Virus record (IMG/VR): IMGVR_UViG_3300010885_079891 | Span: 1 to 28,990 of that record | Length of the DNA stretch: 28,990 nucleotides | From: a virus | Direction: 5' to 3' (one strand) | In this document: one piece after another, positions 8,154 through 17,600 of the stretch | Layout of the letters: each line of letters begins with the position of its first letter | Position numbering within the stretch: position 1 is the first letter of the stretch | Position numbers and translations under genes: made by a program | The notes under the pieces: model-generated | The model's input: only the letters and a program-made list of their open reading frames with translations | Told to the model about the DNA's origin: nothing | Database searches by the model: none

Positions 8154-9140
8154 ACCCAGCCGCTCCACGCCGCATTCTCCAACGCCCTCGCCGACGGCTC
8201 CGCGCTCCCGGCCGACATCCAATACATGCCGCCCGGTCGGCATCGCATCCGCGCCTCCCAGGGCGGCAAACCCGTGTCGGTTGAGGTCGCCGTCAGCGCC
8301 AGCACCGCCGCCGTGCTCCAAACCTTCCTCGCGGCGAAAATGACCGCCGCCGCCGAGGGCCGCGAGGATCGCCCCTTCTTCGATTTTAACCACGAAGACC
8401 GCGAGGCCTCCGCCTGGCCCACCGAGTTCTACTGGGCCGGTGACGATCCGCAGACCGGCGGCGTGCGCGCTCGCATCGAATGGTCGGACGCCGGCAAACG
8501 CGCCGTCGAGGGCCGCACCTTCCGCCGCTTTTCCCCGACCTTCCATCTCGACGCCTCCGGCCACGTCACCGGCTCCGAAATCAACATGGGCGGCCTCGTC
8601 AATCGCGCCGCCTTCAAGCGCATCGCGCCCCTGTTCGCCGCCGCCCCCGTTGACACCGCGCACGAGCAACCGCTCATGCAAACTCTCATCTCCACGCTCC
8701 GTTCGCTCTCGCTGGTCGAGGCGTCCGCCACCGAAGAGGCCGACCTCGTTTCGCAGGTCTCGCGCTCCGTCTCCGCCCTCAAGTCTCAGGTCTCCGACCT
8801 TCAGGCCTCGCTCGCCACTCAGGCCCGCCAGCGCGCCGAGTCCCTGGTTGATGCCGCCGTCCACGCCGGCCGACTCCCCGCCAAGGACACCGACGCACGC
8901 GGCTTCTGGGTCGATGCGCTCATCCGCGACGAAGCGAAGGCCGTGAAAGCGCTCGACGCCCTCGCGGTCAATCCGGTGCTCGCGCGACTCACTCCCGGCG
9001 GCGACCCCGCCGCCGACCCGTCCCACCTCATCACCCGGCAGGAGCAAAAGCTCGCCGCCGTCCGTGCCGCCAACCCCGGCGCGGATTTCCCCAGCATCTA
9101 CGCGAAAGCCAAGGCCGAGAGCCCCGAGCTGTTCCGCTGA
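8151..9140 (+). CDS. Prohead protease/scaffold, Mu gpI-like
   Basis: A 329-residue protein of the Mu-like prophage I protein family, which cleaves itself and the scaffold during head maturation. The N-terminal protease half contains the conserved FFDFNHEDREASAW (about 76-90), then GVRARIEWSDAGKRAVEG and FRRFSPTFHLD, and GGLVNRAAFKRIAPL, all hallmark blocks. From about residue 180 the chain changes to Ala/Ser/Gln-rich helical sequence with heptad-like spacing (VSRSVSALKSQVSDLQASL), fitting an internal scaffold as in Mu, where protease and scaffold share a reading frame. The C-terminus (SIYAKAKAESPELF) is also typical of the family. It is followed by the decoration and major capsid genes in the expected order. 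Confidence 0.88.
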   Translation: MTQPLHAAFSNALADGSALPADIQYMPPGRHRIRASQGGKPVSVEVAVSASTAAVLQTFLAAKMTAAAEGREDRPFFDFNHEDREASAWPTEFYWAGDDPQTGGVRARIEWSDAGKRAVEGRTFRRFSPTFHLDASGHVTGSEINMGGLVNRAAFKRIAPLFAAAPVDTAHEQPLMQTLISTLRSLSLVEASATEEADLVSQVSRSVSALKSQVSDLQASLATQARQRAESLVDAAVHAGRLPAKDTDARGFWVDALIRDEAKAVKALDALAVNPVLARLTPGGDPAADPSHLITRQEQKLAAVRAANPGADFPSIYAKAKAESPELFR

Positions 9141-9178
9141 ACCCGCCCCGCATCACCCACTTTTAACGCCCTCTTCCC

Positions 9179-9574
9179 ATGAAGACTTCTCTCGCCCGCA
9201 CCAACGCCATTCTCCCCTTCGAGGCCGCCGCCGACCTCACCGGCCACGTCGGCCGCTTCGTCATTCTCACCGCTGGCAAGGTCGCCCTTGTCAGCTCCGC
9301 CGCACAAAAACCCTTTGGCGTCCTCCTCACCGACGGCAAGGCTGGTGAAATCGTCACCGTCGCCGTCGGCGCGGGCGGTCTCGCCGGAGTGATCCGCGTG
9401 AAGCTCGCCGCCTCCGTCGGCTGGCCTGGCACCGACCTTCAACTCACCTCTGATGGCCGCGTTCAGACTGATGCCGGCTCCGGTGCCCGTATCGTCGTCG
9501 CCCAGGCCCTCGAATCCGGAGCCGTCGATGAACTCATCGAGGCCGTCCTCTTCCGTCCCGTAACGCTCACGTGA
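9179..9574 (+). CDS. Capsid decoration protein (DUF2190-like)
   Basis: A 131-residue protein between the protease and the major capsid gene, the usual place for a head-stabilising cement protein. The sequence is Gly/Val/Ala-rich with predicted beta strands, and blocks such as GRFVILTAGKVALVSSAAQ, PFGVLLTDGKAGEIVTVAVG and GARIVVAQALESG are what I expect of DUF2190-type proteins, a small beta-barrel family. It would bind the outside of expanded capsids. The assignment rests on context plus this pattern. A second function in head assembly cannot be excluded. Confidence 0.7.
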   Translation: MKTSLARTNAILPFEAAADLTGHVGRFVILTAGKVALVSSAAQKPFGVLLTDGKAGEIVTVAVGAGGLAGVIRVKLAASVGWPGTDLQLTSDGRVQTDAGSGARIVVAQALESGAVDELIEAVLFRPVTLT

Positions 9575-9620
9575 TCGTTTTCACCACGCCCAGCCAAATC
9601 GCCCTCCTTCCATTCCCGCC

Positions 9621-10523
9621 ATGTCTTCTTCCAAATACAACGTAACGCTGACCAACTACGCGCGCGGCCTCGCCCAGGACATCTCAGCCTCGCTCGCCAC
9701 CTTCCTCGCGCCGGAGGTCGTCGTTGCCGCCGCCACCGGCCAATACAAGAGCTTCGACGACAAGAACACCTTTCAGGTCATCGACACCTCCCGCGCCGTC
9801 GGCGGCCCCGCCAAGCGCCTTGAGTTCGCCGCCAGCGATCCCACCTACAACTGCCTCCCGCAGGCCCTCGAAATCGCCATAGACGACCACGAGCGCGACG
9901 AGGCCGGTCAGAGCGATCCTCTCCGTTTGGAGGAGGCCAAAACCCAGACCCTCGTCTCGTCCGCCATCACCTCCCACGAGGCCAAGGTCTTCGCCGCGCT
10001 CACCGCCCTCGCCGCAGCGACCAACATCACTCTCGCGAGCGAAGACCCTATCGTGAAGCTCGACGAGCAGATCGAGGCCCTCGCCACCGACACCGGGCGC
10101 ATGCCCAATCGCATGGTCATCGGCCTGCCCCTCTGGAACAAACTTCGCAACAACTCCAAAATCCTCGCCCGCTTCCCCGGCGCGGCCTCAGTCGGCGTGA
10201 CCATGTCGCAGTTCGCTTCGCTTCTCCTCAACCCGAGCATCGACATCCGTGTCGGCATTCTCGCCAAGGACACCGCCAAGCTCGGCACGGCCAAGGCCAA
10301 CGTGAACATCATCGGCCAGCAATTGGTGATCTTCCACGCCAGCCAGAGCCCCACGCTCTACGATCCCAGCTTCATGAAAACCTTCCGCCTCCGTCGCGGC
10401 GGCGTGGACGTGGTTCGCATGTATCGCGAAGACTCCGCCCGCTCCGACATCCTCGCCGTCGATTGGTCGGAGGACATCCGCGTCACCAGCTCCGTCTGCG
10501 CCCGCAAGGTCACCGGCAGCTAA
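9621..10523 (+). CDS. Major capsid protein
   Basis: A 300-residue protein in the canonical position after protease and decoration protein. It starts with an N-arm-like region (YARGLAQDISASLATFLAPE), followed by alternating strands and helices with SFDDKNTFQVIDTSRAVGGP, YNCLPQALEIAIDDHERDEA and MPNRMVIGLPLWNKLRNN, which resemble the P- and A-domain segments of HK97-fold capsids in Mu-like and related phages. The C-terminus (DILAVDWSEDIRVTSSVCAR) is the typical closing strand. Length is within the family range and there is no internal break. A strong terminator lies about 20 bases after the stop, so head-gene transcription probably drops here. The fold assignment is from pattern and context. 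Confidence 0.85.
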   Translation: MSSSKYNVTLTNYARGLAQDISASLATFLAPEVVVAAATGQYKSFDDKNTFQVIDTSRAVGGPAKRLEFAASDPTYNCLPQALEIAIDDHERDEAGQSDPLRLEEAKTQTLVSSAITSHEAKVFAALTALAAATNITLASEDPIVKLDEQIEALATDTGRMPNRMVIGLPLWNKLRNNSKILARFPGAASVGVTMSQFASLLLNPSIDIRVGILAKDTAKLGTAKANVNIIGQQLVIFHASQSPTLYDPSFMKTFRLRRGGVDVVRMYREDSARSDILAVDWSEDIRVTSSVCARKVTGS

Positions 10524-10542
10524 TCCCAAAACACGGGCACTC

Positions 10543-10576
10543 AAGGGCGGCCGGTCTCACGACCGCCGCCCTTTTT
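10543..10576 (+). terminator. Rho-independent terminator after capsid gene
   Basis: AAGGGCGGCCGGTC, loop TCAC, GACCGCCGCCC and five T. The GC stem has a single bulged C and starts about 20 bases after the capsid stop codon. Confidence 0.9.
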
Positions 10577-10596
10577 CATGCCCACCTTCTACCACC

Positions 10597-10791
10597 ATGC
10601 TCTCCACAATCCTCTCCGTCCTCCGAGACCCCGTGCCCTACCGGGGCGGTCTCGGCATCTTCGCCATCGTCACCCTCGAACGCCTCAACGCCTTCGTCGG
10701 ACTCCTGGTCGGCATCGCCACCCTCGTTTACCTCTGCCTTCGCATACGCCGCGAATACCTCAACCGCCACCGCCCGCCGTCCGGCGAATAA
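10597..10791 (+). CDS. Small membrane protein, holin-like
   Basis: A 64-residue protein with two hydrophobic stretches: GLGIFAIVTLERLNAFVGLL and VGIATLVYLCLRIRR, the second followed by a basic cytoplasmic-looking end (RREYLNRHR). Size, membrane segments and place after the head genes fit a holin or a small inner-membrane protein of phage elements. No endolysin gene is visible near it, so a lysis role is only one option. The start at 10,597 is preceded by CACC with no clear Shine-Dalgarno, as for most genes here. It lies between two terminators. Confidence 0.6.
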   Translation: MLSTILSVLRDPVPYRGGLGIFAIVTLERLNAFVGLLVGIATLVYLCLRIRREYLNRHRPPSGE

Positions 10792-10807
10792 CGGACTCAC
10801 GGCTCCA

Positions 10808-10830
10808 TTGACACCCACCCGCTGCGTATG
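10808..10830 (+). promoter_or_regulatory. TTGACAC-N13-ATG motif, copy 4
   Basis: TTGACACCC followed by ACCCGCTGCGT and ATG. The first nine bases match copies 1 and 3, and the spacing to the start codon is one base longer. Here the TGA is not the stop codon of a recognised gene, so stop-codon usage alone does not explain the motif. Confidence 0.45.
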
Positions 10831-11022
10831 AACGCAAAAACCATTCGCATCCTGTCCTTCCTCGGTAAGACCGCCGGTCTTGTCCTCACCGTCGCCGGCC
10901 CCTTCTCCGGCACGCCCATCGGCCTCACGGTCTTCGCCGTTTCGTCCTTCCTCAAAGACGCCGTGAACCGCTTCGGCGACATCGCCGACGACGGCAAACC
11001 CAACAATTCCTTCAAAACCTAA
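10828..11022 (+). CDS. Small hydrophobic protein of unknown function
   Basis: A 64-residue protein with a hydrophobic core: ILSFLGKTAGLVLTVAGPF and GLTVFAVSSFLKDAVNRFGD, enough for one or two membrane helices. The C-terminus is polar. I do not recognise the family. It follows the holin-like gene by 36 bases and ends before a strong hairpin terminator, so the two small membrane proteins may act together, for example as a two-component holin or a superinfection-exclusion pair. This is inference from position and hydrophobicity only. Confidence 0.5.
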   Translation: MNAKTIRILSFLGKTAGLVLTVAGPFSGTPIGLTVFAVSSFLKDAVNRFGDIADDGKPNNSFKT

Positions 11023-11048
11023 AAAACCGCCACGTTCCGTAACTGCCT

Positions 11049-11080
11049 AGCCCCGACCCATTAAATGGCCGGGGCTTTTT
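11049..11080 (+). terminator. Rho-independent terminator ending phage module
   Basis: AGCCCCG and CGGGGCT close a stem around CCATT-A-AATGG, followed by TTTTT. It separates the phage module from the defence cluster. Confidence 0.9.
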
Positions 11081-11118
11081 CTTGGCTATTATGCGCCCGA
11101 CTGCATTTGTTTTACACA

Positions 11119-11811
11119 ATGCCGTCTGACCTATCCGGCGCCGGTCACCGCGAACGCTTACGCTCCCGCTACTTCCAAGCCGGGCTTAGTGCTTTTGCGC
11201 CTCACGAAATCATCGAGCTTGCCCTCACCCTTGCTATCCCACGGGGGGACGTAAAGCCCTTGGCTAAAACGCTCTTGGTTCAATTCGGAAGTCTCCGTGG
11301 CATAATGCACGCCAGCTACGACGATCTGCTGGCGGTTTCGGGTGTCGGCCCCACCACCGTCTTTGCGCTCCACTTCATTCGAGACCTGATTCCGCAATAC
11401 CTTGCCGAGTCCCTTTCCCGCAACGCTACGCCCAATTCTCCAGAGGGTCTTCTCAAGGGTTTGTCTGATCTGTGGCGCGCCCGCCTGGGGCACGAAAAGA
11501 AAGAGGTCTTCGAGGTCGCCTTACTTTCCCCATCGTTCGCGCTTCTTCGCGTGGTCACCCATTCGCGAGGCACCGCTGATCAAACGGCGGTCTTTCCCTC
11601 CGAGGTCATGCGTGCAGCCCTCAAAGCCGACGCCTACGCCTTGGCCTTCGCCCACAACCATCCCAGCGGCGACCCATCTCCCTCGGACGCAGACAAACTT
11701 CTCACCCGGCAGTTGGTTTTGGCGGCGACCGCCTCACGGCTTCAGGTTGTTGACCATCTGATCATTACGCCGGACACCTTCTTTAGTTTCCGCAAGGAGG
11801 GCCTACTCTGA
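11119..11811 (+). CDS. radC: RadC-family JAMM/MPN protein
   Basis: A 230-residue RadC/YeeS-type protein. The start at 11,119 gives the usual N-terminus (GHRERLRSRYFQAG); an earlier in-frame ATG at 11,065 lies inside the terminator and is unlikely. The N-terminal domain ends in a helix-hairpin-helix (VSGVGPTTVFALHFIRDL), a DNA-binding motif. The JAMM metalloprotease-like domain carries a Glu in KKEVFEVALLS and the metal site HNHPSGDPSPSDAD with His179, His181 and Asp192. The biochemical role of RadC is not established, but such genes are common in mobile elements and defence islands. The stop overlaps the helicase start by one base (TGATG), arguing for joint function with it. Confidence 0.9.
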   Translation: MPSDLSGAGHRERLRSRYFQAGLSAFAPHEIIELALTLAIPRGDVKPLAKTLLVQFGSLRGIMHASYDDLLAVSGVGPTTVFALHFIRDLIPQYLAESLSRNATPNSPEGLLKGLSDLWRARLGHEKKEVFEVALLSPSFALLRVVTHSRGTADQTAVFPSEVMRAALKADAYALAFAHNHPSGDPSPSDADKLLTRQLVLAATASRLQVVDHLIITPDTFFSFRKEGLL

Positions 11812-14672
11812 TGATCGCGGGCCCGATTCTCTCCCACTTCCCTTCTCTGAATCCGGAGCAGCGTCGTATTGTCGAAACCACCGAGGGCCCCGTTTTGATC
11901 ATAGCGGGCCCCGGCTCCGGCAAAACATTCAGCCTCGTTCTTCGCACCCTAAACCTCCTTTCCCTCGGCAAGGCGAAGCCCTCCGAAATAGTCGTCTGCA
12001 CCTTTACCGAAAAGGCCGCGCTTGAACTGCGTGATCGCCTCAATGCGGGTGCGGCCAAGATCGGCTACACCGAAGACCTCACCGAGCTTCGTGTCGGCAC
12101 GATTCACGGTATTTGCCACGACATCCTTAACCGCCACCGCCATCACACCAAGCTGGGCAACAGCTTCCAGATTCTGGACGGGCTCACCCAGCAACTCTTC
12201 CTTTTTGAGCAGTTCGATACGGTCTTCGGGCCCCCGGTTAACGACCTCTTTTTAGGGAAATGGTCCACCAAGTGGACCGCGATTGAAGGCGCTATTTCTT
12301 TCTTCAACAAAATCACCGAGGAGCAGATCGACGCGACCCGCCTTCAATCTTCCCCGGATGCTTTTCTCTCCACGCTTGGCGGTGCCTACCTTCGCTACCG
12401 CCAAGCCCAATATGACCAGAACCGCATCGACTTCGCTGTTATCCAGTCCCTCGCGTTCGATGTCCTGTCATCCGATGCCATTGGCTCAAGAGTGTGTGCA
12501 GGCGTCCGTTACCTGATGGTCGATGAGTATCAGGACACCAACTACATTCAGGAGCGGCTCTTGCTCAAAATGGCCTCGGCCCATCTCAACGTCTGCGTGG
12601 TAGGTGACGAGGATCAGAGTCTCTATCGTTTTCGCGGTGCCACCGTGCGAAACATTCTTGAGTTCCCCAGGCACTTCCCGTCGGCCACCCAGATTCCGCT
12701 CACCACCAACTACCGCTCCCACAAGGCCATCATCTCCGCCTATGATCGCTGGATGGCTTCCGCAGACTGGTCTGGGCCCGGCATCCAGCGGTTTCGCTTC
12801 GACAAATCCATCCTCCCAAACTCCCCCGAGAGTCACCCCGACTATCCGGCGGTTTTCAGTATCTGGACTCAAGACCCTCGCGACGAAGCCGAGCGCTTCG
12901 CGTCCTTGGTCAAATTCCTCAAAGACAGCTCGATCATCGAGGACTACTCCCAGGTGGCTCTGCTTTTGCGGAGCGTTCAAACCCAACACAGCGGTCGGTT
13001 TACCGACGCCCTAAAGGCCCTCGGAATTCCCGCCTACTGTCCACGCGCTCGCGGCTTTTTTGAGAGCGAAGAAATCCAATGGATGATGGCCTGTTACGCG
13101 CTGATTTTCGGCTGGCATGGCGCCGGCCGAGGAGAGGTGAAGGGCCCGGCCTTAACCGAATTTGCAACCTACATAGATCGCGCCTTTGTCTCGCTCGCAG
13201 GGGCTGCGGGTGGCGGCGACTCACCGCTTTCCAAATTATTGCGCCAGTGGGTCGGACTCATCCAGGGGCTCAACATCGGCGAGTCCCTCGACCTTCGCAT
13301 CGCGGATTTCCTTTATCGGCTTCTCGCGGTGGAACCATTTGCGTCGGTCATGAAGGAAGAGAACCGCGCCCGTAGCCTCGCGATTCTCACCCAGCTCCTG
13401 AATTCCTTCCAGAGCTACTACCACTACACGATTATCACCCATAAGAACCGGGAGTGGATTCGGCGTCACCTTTTCAACAGCTTCTTTCGTTTGCTTCACG
13501 AAAGCGGCCTCAATGATTTCGAGGATCCCGATCAACCGCTTCCCAAGGGCCACGTCCAGATCCTGACCATCCACCAGTCCAAGGGCCTCGAATTTCCCGT
13601 GGTTGTCGTCGGCAGTCTCGATGCCAACATCAGCACCGGTAAGCAGGTGGATCAACTGCTGGGCCCCTTCTGCCAACGCCCTGTCCTCGAACCCATGAAT
13701 CGCATCACCGGTTTCGACCGGATGCGTCTTCACTACGTCGCCTTCTCGCGCGCCGCCAAGCTCCTCGTGCTCACCTGCGGCACGCAGCCGAAAGATCACT
13801 TTCGCGAAATTTGGGACGGCCTTCCCCAGTGGCCCCACATCCAGCGCGATCTGCTCATAGCCCAGCGTTTCGAGGGCAAAGACCGCCACCCCGTCAAAAA
13901 ACGTTTCTCCTTCACCGGCGACCTCCGCGTTTACGAGACCTGTCCGCGCCAGTATCAATACTACCGTTACTTTGATTTCACGCCGTCCCGCTCGGCGGTG
14001 ATTTTCTTCGGCCTCTTGGTTCACCAGTCCATTGAGGAAATTCATCGTCTCGTCCTGGACGGCCTCCTCGACCAGATTGACGACGCTCGCGTCCTCGACC
14101 TTTTCGAAAAAACCTACCGCTTCCTTTGCCTGAGCGACGTTCGCCCGACCGGCCCCGCCGCCAAGGAAAACGCCCTCAAACAAGTCCTGGACTACTTCCA
14201 CCAGAATCGGGACGCCATGCAGCGCGTCCGCGAGACTGAGGTGGATGTCTCCCTGGAGAAAGACGGCTACATCCTGACCGGCAAAGTCGATCTCCTCATG
14301 GGCTCCGACGGCAAGCTGGAGCTTCTCGACTTCAAAACCTCCGAACGTCCCGCTCCCGACGACCCCATTCTCGACGTTTACGAGAAGCAGCTCTGCACCT
14401 ACGCGCACATCCTGGAACAACGTTACGGCAAACGCCCCGAACGTCTACTCCTATACTGGACGGCGGAGGAGAAGAAGTCCGATGCCCTCATGGAGTTCGA
14501 CTACCATCCGCAACACGTGGAGGCCGCCGGTAAATCCTTCGACGAAGTCGTGGCCAAAATCCAAGACCGCGACTTCAACGTCGTCCGCCCTCCCGGCCGC
14601 AAGGTGTGCAAAGAGTGCGACCTGAAAGCCGTCTGCGCCCGAGACGGCCTCATTAAACCTTTCCCATCCTAA
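11811..14672 (+). CDS. UvrD-like SF1 helicase with Cas4/AddB-like nuclease
   Basis: A 953-residue helicase-nuclease. SF1A motifs occur in order: Q-motif LNPEQRRIV (13-21), Walker A AGPGSGKT (32-39), CTFTEKAALELRDRL, Walker B DEYQDT (238-243), VVGDEDQSLYRFRG (about 263-276), TTNYRSH (about 298-304), LTIHQSKGLEFPVVVVG (585-601) and YVAFSRA (about 642-648). The C-terminal PD-(D/E)XK domain has GKVDLL (Asp827) and LLDFKTS (Asp840, Lys842). Four cysteines, C711 in ETCPRQYQYY and C933, C936, C942 in CKECDLKAVC, match the iron-sulfur pattern of AddB and Cas4. It probably unwinds and cuts DNA ends. It overlaps radC by one base and precedes the GHKL gene by eight. Confidence 0.92.
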   Translation: MIAGPILSHFPSLNPEQRRIVETTEGPVLIIAGPGSGKTFSLVLRTLNLLSLGKAKPSEIVVCTFTEKAALELRDRLNAGAAKIGYTEDLTELRVGTIHGICHDILNRHRHHTKLGNSFQILDGLTQQLFLFEQFDTVFGPPVNDLFLGKWSTKWTAIEGAISFFNKITEEQIDATRLQSSPDAFLSTLGGAYLRYRQAQYDQNRIDFAVIQSLAFDVLSSDAIGSRVCAGVRYLMVDEYQDTNYIQERLLLKMASAHLNVCVVGDEDQSLYRFRGATVRNILEFPRHFPSATQIPLTTNYRSHKAIISAYDRWMASADWSGPGIQRFRFDKSILPNSPESHPDYPAVFSIWTQDPRDEAERFASLVKFLKDSSIIEDYSQVALLLRSVQTQHSGRFTDALKALGIPAYCPRARGFFESEEIQWMMACYALIFGWHGAGRGEVKGPALTEFATYIDRAFVSLAGAAGGGDSPLSKLLRQWVGLIQGLNIGESLDLRIADFLYRLLAVEPFASVMKEENRARSLAILTQLLNSFQSYYHYTIITHKNREWIRRHLFNSFFRLLHESGLNDFEDPDQPLPKGHVQILTIHQSKGLEFPVVVVGSLDANISTGKQVDQLLGPFCQRPVLEPMNRITGFDRMRLHYVAFSRAAKLLVLTCGTQPKDHFREIWDGLPQWPHIQRDLLIAQRFEGKDRHPVKKRFSFTGDLRVYETCPRQYQYYRYFDFTPSRSAVIFFGLLVHQSIEEIHRLVLDGLLDQIDDARVLDLFEKTYRFLCLSDVRPTGPAAKENALKQVLDYFHQNRDAMQRVRETEVDVSLEKDGYILTGKVDLLMGSDGKLELLDFKTSERPAPDDPILDVYEKQLCTYAHILEQRYGKRPERLLLYWTAEEKKSDALMEFDYHPQHVEAAGKSFDEVVAKIQDRDFNVVRPPGRKVCKECDLKAVCARDGLIKPFPS

Positions 14673-14680
14673 GCCTCTCC

Positions 14681-17600
14681 ATGCCGACCGATTACGAAAA
14701 AGTGCGTTCAGACAACCTTGTAAGCTACGGGACGGCTATCACCCGCTACGGCCCGATGCTGCTCGCGCAACGCTACGACAACCGTTCGCACTTCATTTTC
14801 GAGCTACTCCAAAACGCCGAGGATGCACTTCGCCGTCAGGTTCCGTATCCGCTCAACCGCGAAGTCAGCTTCCGCCTCGATTCCGATGCACTGGTTTTCT
14901 CCCACTTTGGAGCCACCTTCACACCTGAGGATGTCCGTTTTATCTGCGGTATCGGCGAAAGCACCGAAACGCACTCTAAACGCCTGACCGACATCGGTCG
15001 CTTTGGCATCGGCTTCAAATCCGTTTACGCTTTCACCGACCGCCCTGAAATCCACTCCGGCGACGAGCACTTCGCCATCGAGGATTACGTTCACCCCCGT
15101 GGCATCGCCCCGATAGTCACCCAGCCCGGCCAAACCGTATTCCGCTTCCCTTTTCGTGTCGGCGACGGAACCGCCCACTCGGAAGTCCACAACGGTCTAT
15201 CCACTCTTGAACTCAGCACCCTCATTTTCCTGCGCGAGATCGAGCAGGTGAGTTGGCATTCCGGAAAATCACAGGGCAACTACCTCCGAGACACTCAGCC
15301 CGAGCCAGAGGCACGCGATGGGCGCAGGGTAACCATCGTCAGCGAATCCGGCGCAGATGCCACCTACCTCGTTTTTGAGCGGCCGGTTTTTAGGCCCGGC
15401 CAACTCGACAAACCTGCCGGGCGTGTAGAAGTCGCCTATCACCTACTCAAGGATCATATCGAGCCCGTGGAAAGCGCGAAGCTTTCCGTTTTCTTCCCGA
15501 CCATAGTTCACACCCAGTTCGGTGCGATCCTCCAAGGCCCCTTCCGCACCACGCCGAGTCGCGACAACATTCCCCGCGACGACGCTTGGAACAAACACTT
15601 GGTCGCAGAGCTGGCCCAGCTCGTGCCCGATTCGATCCGTCAGCTAAAAGCCATCGGTAAACTCGACGCTCAAGCGCTCCATGCGCTTCCCATCCACAAG
15701 GAGCGTTTCGCCTCCGAGCCGCTTTTCTTACCGGTCTTCAACGCGGTTCGCTCGGCATTCGCCGCAGAGCCATTGATTCCCTGTCACGACGGCACTCACC
15801 GCCCCGCTCCCCAAGTCCGCTTAGGCCGCACCGTAGAGATTCGAACATTGTTTTCCCCTGAGCAGCTAGGGGAGCTGGATTCGACGCCCACGCCCCTGGC
15901 TTGGGTGATCGACGGCGTGACCCGCGACCGAACCCAGCAACTTCATAAATTTCTTAACTTGGAGTTAGGCATCCTCGACTTCGACGCGGCTGCCGTCCTC
16001 TCACGCCTCAAGGCCTCGTTTCTCCAATCCCAGCCCACTGATTGGCTCGCCCGTTTCTACGCATTCCTCGTCGAACAAGAAGGCGCTTTGCGCACCACCA
16101 ATCTTCTCTCCAAGCCTATCATCCGGCTTTCCGACGGCTCTCACGTCCCCCCTTTCGACAACAACAAGCCTCTCGCCTACCTTTCCGCTTCAGGCACCGA
16201 CTACCCGTCTGTTGATCCCGCTTTATGCGCCCACGAACCCGCACTCCGTTTTCTCAAGCGCATCGGCCTCACCGTTCCCGACGTCGTTGACGACGTCATC
16301 GACCACCTGCTTCCACGCTTCTCCAGCGCTTCCTATGCTCCTTCGGGCCCCGAATACAGCGAAGCCATCGCGCGCATACACACCGCTTCAGAAACGAACC
16401 TCTCCGATAAACGAAAACGACTCCTCGAAGCTCTACGAAACACGCCCTTCGTGTATGCGACCGACGCCACCGGTGCCCGCCGCCGTATTCGCCCTTCGGC
16501 GGCTTACATTCACACCGACCGCCTCGCTGGACTCTTCGCAGGTATCAAGGACATCTGGCTCATCGAGAAAGACACAGGAACCATCCCTAACGAAACTCAC
16601 CGCAAGCTGCTTCGCGCCTGCGGCGGCAACGAATACCTTCTTCCTATACCTGCCCCCTCTCGTTTCACAAATGCCGATCTTGCCGAGATGCGCGCGGCAG
16701 CGGGCTACTCCCCTATAACAGAGGAACTCAGCATCACTGATTATACCCTTCGCGACCTCGACAAGGTTCTTTCTCACCTATCAAACTTAGATCCCCACGA
16801 ACGCCAACACCGCGCCCTTCTTCTCTGGGATGCCCTCGCCGAAGTTGAAGCCAATCGCGGCAAGTCCTATTTCAGCGGAACGTATATCTGGTTTCATTAT
16901 TCACGGCGGTCTTGCGACTTCCCCGCCGCATTCGTCGAGCAACTCCGCAAGTCTCGGTGGGTGCCCAAGCCCGACGGCACCCTGGGCCTTCCTGCCGAGG
17001 TCGTGTTCGAGACACTCACGCCTCCCTGGCCTGCCCATCCCTTCCTCCTGTCGCTTCTTCCCTTCAAGCCACGCGCAGAGGTCGAACTCGCAAGATTGGC
17101 CGGCATTGATCCCGCCATTCTCGACCTCATCAAATCCCTCGGTATCACCAGCAGCAAACAGCTCTCCGATCTCCTCCATCTTCCTGCTCCCGAGCAACCC
17201 GCGCCAGCCCCCGAAGACCCACCCGCCACGCCCGCCTCTGCCATCGAAGCCCTGCTCGGCGGCGCACCCGATCCCACCGCACCGGTCGGCGGCTCCACCG
17301 GCGAATACGCTCCTGGCGCCGGCCGCCCCGGTGGCCCTGGCACCGGCGGCAGTGCGCCTAAGAACGTCTCCGGCACCGGCTCGCACTCGGGTTCAGGATC
17401 AGGCGGTGGCGGCGGCTCCGCTGGCGGGCATAGCGGCGGGGGTGGCGCAGGCCCCTCGCACGCCAACCCCGGCTCCTATCGTCCTGCCTTCCACACCTAC
17501 GTCGCCACCTCCCCCGACGACGAGCCGGCCGATCCCGAAGGCCTCGAACAGGCCGCCCGCATGCAGATCGAGCAGGACGCCATCGCCTACATCCTCACCC

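Noticed and set aside
7899-9047. Minus-strand ORF of 382 codons
   Set aside because: It is the antisense shadow of the portal end and protease genes, which have clear family motifs.
4573-10523. Complete Mu-like transposable prophage
   Set aside because: Only Mu-type head genes are present; no MuA/MuB transposase, tail genes or Mu ends are visible, and the element ends at a tRNA.
11087-11092. TATTAT as a -10 box for radC
   Set aside because: No acceptable -35 sequence at the right distance; the region is the terminator tail.
11065-11118. Upstream start for RadC
   Set aside because: It falls inside the rho-independent terminator; the family N-terminus begins after 11,119.
13236-14420. Minus-strand ORF of 394 codons
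   Set aside because: Antisense to the helicase motifs V, VI and nuclease domain; GC-rich codon bias keeps it open.
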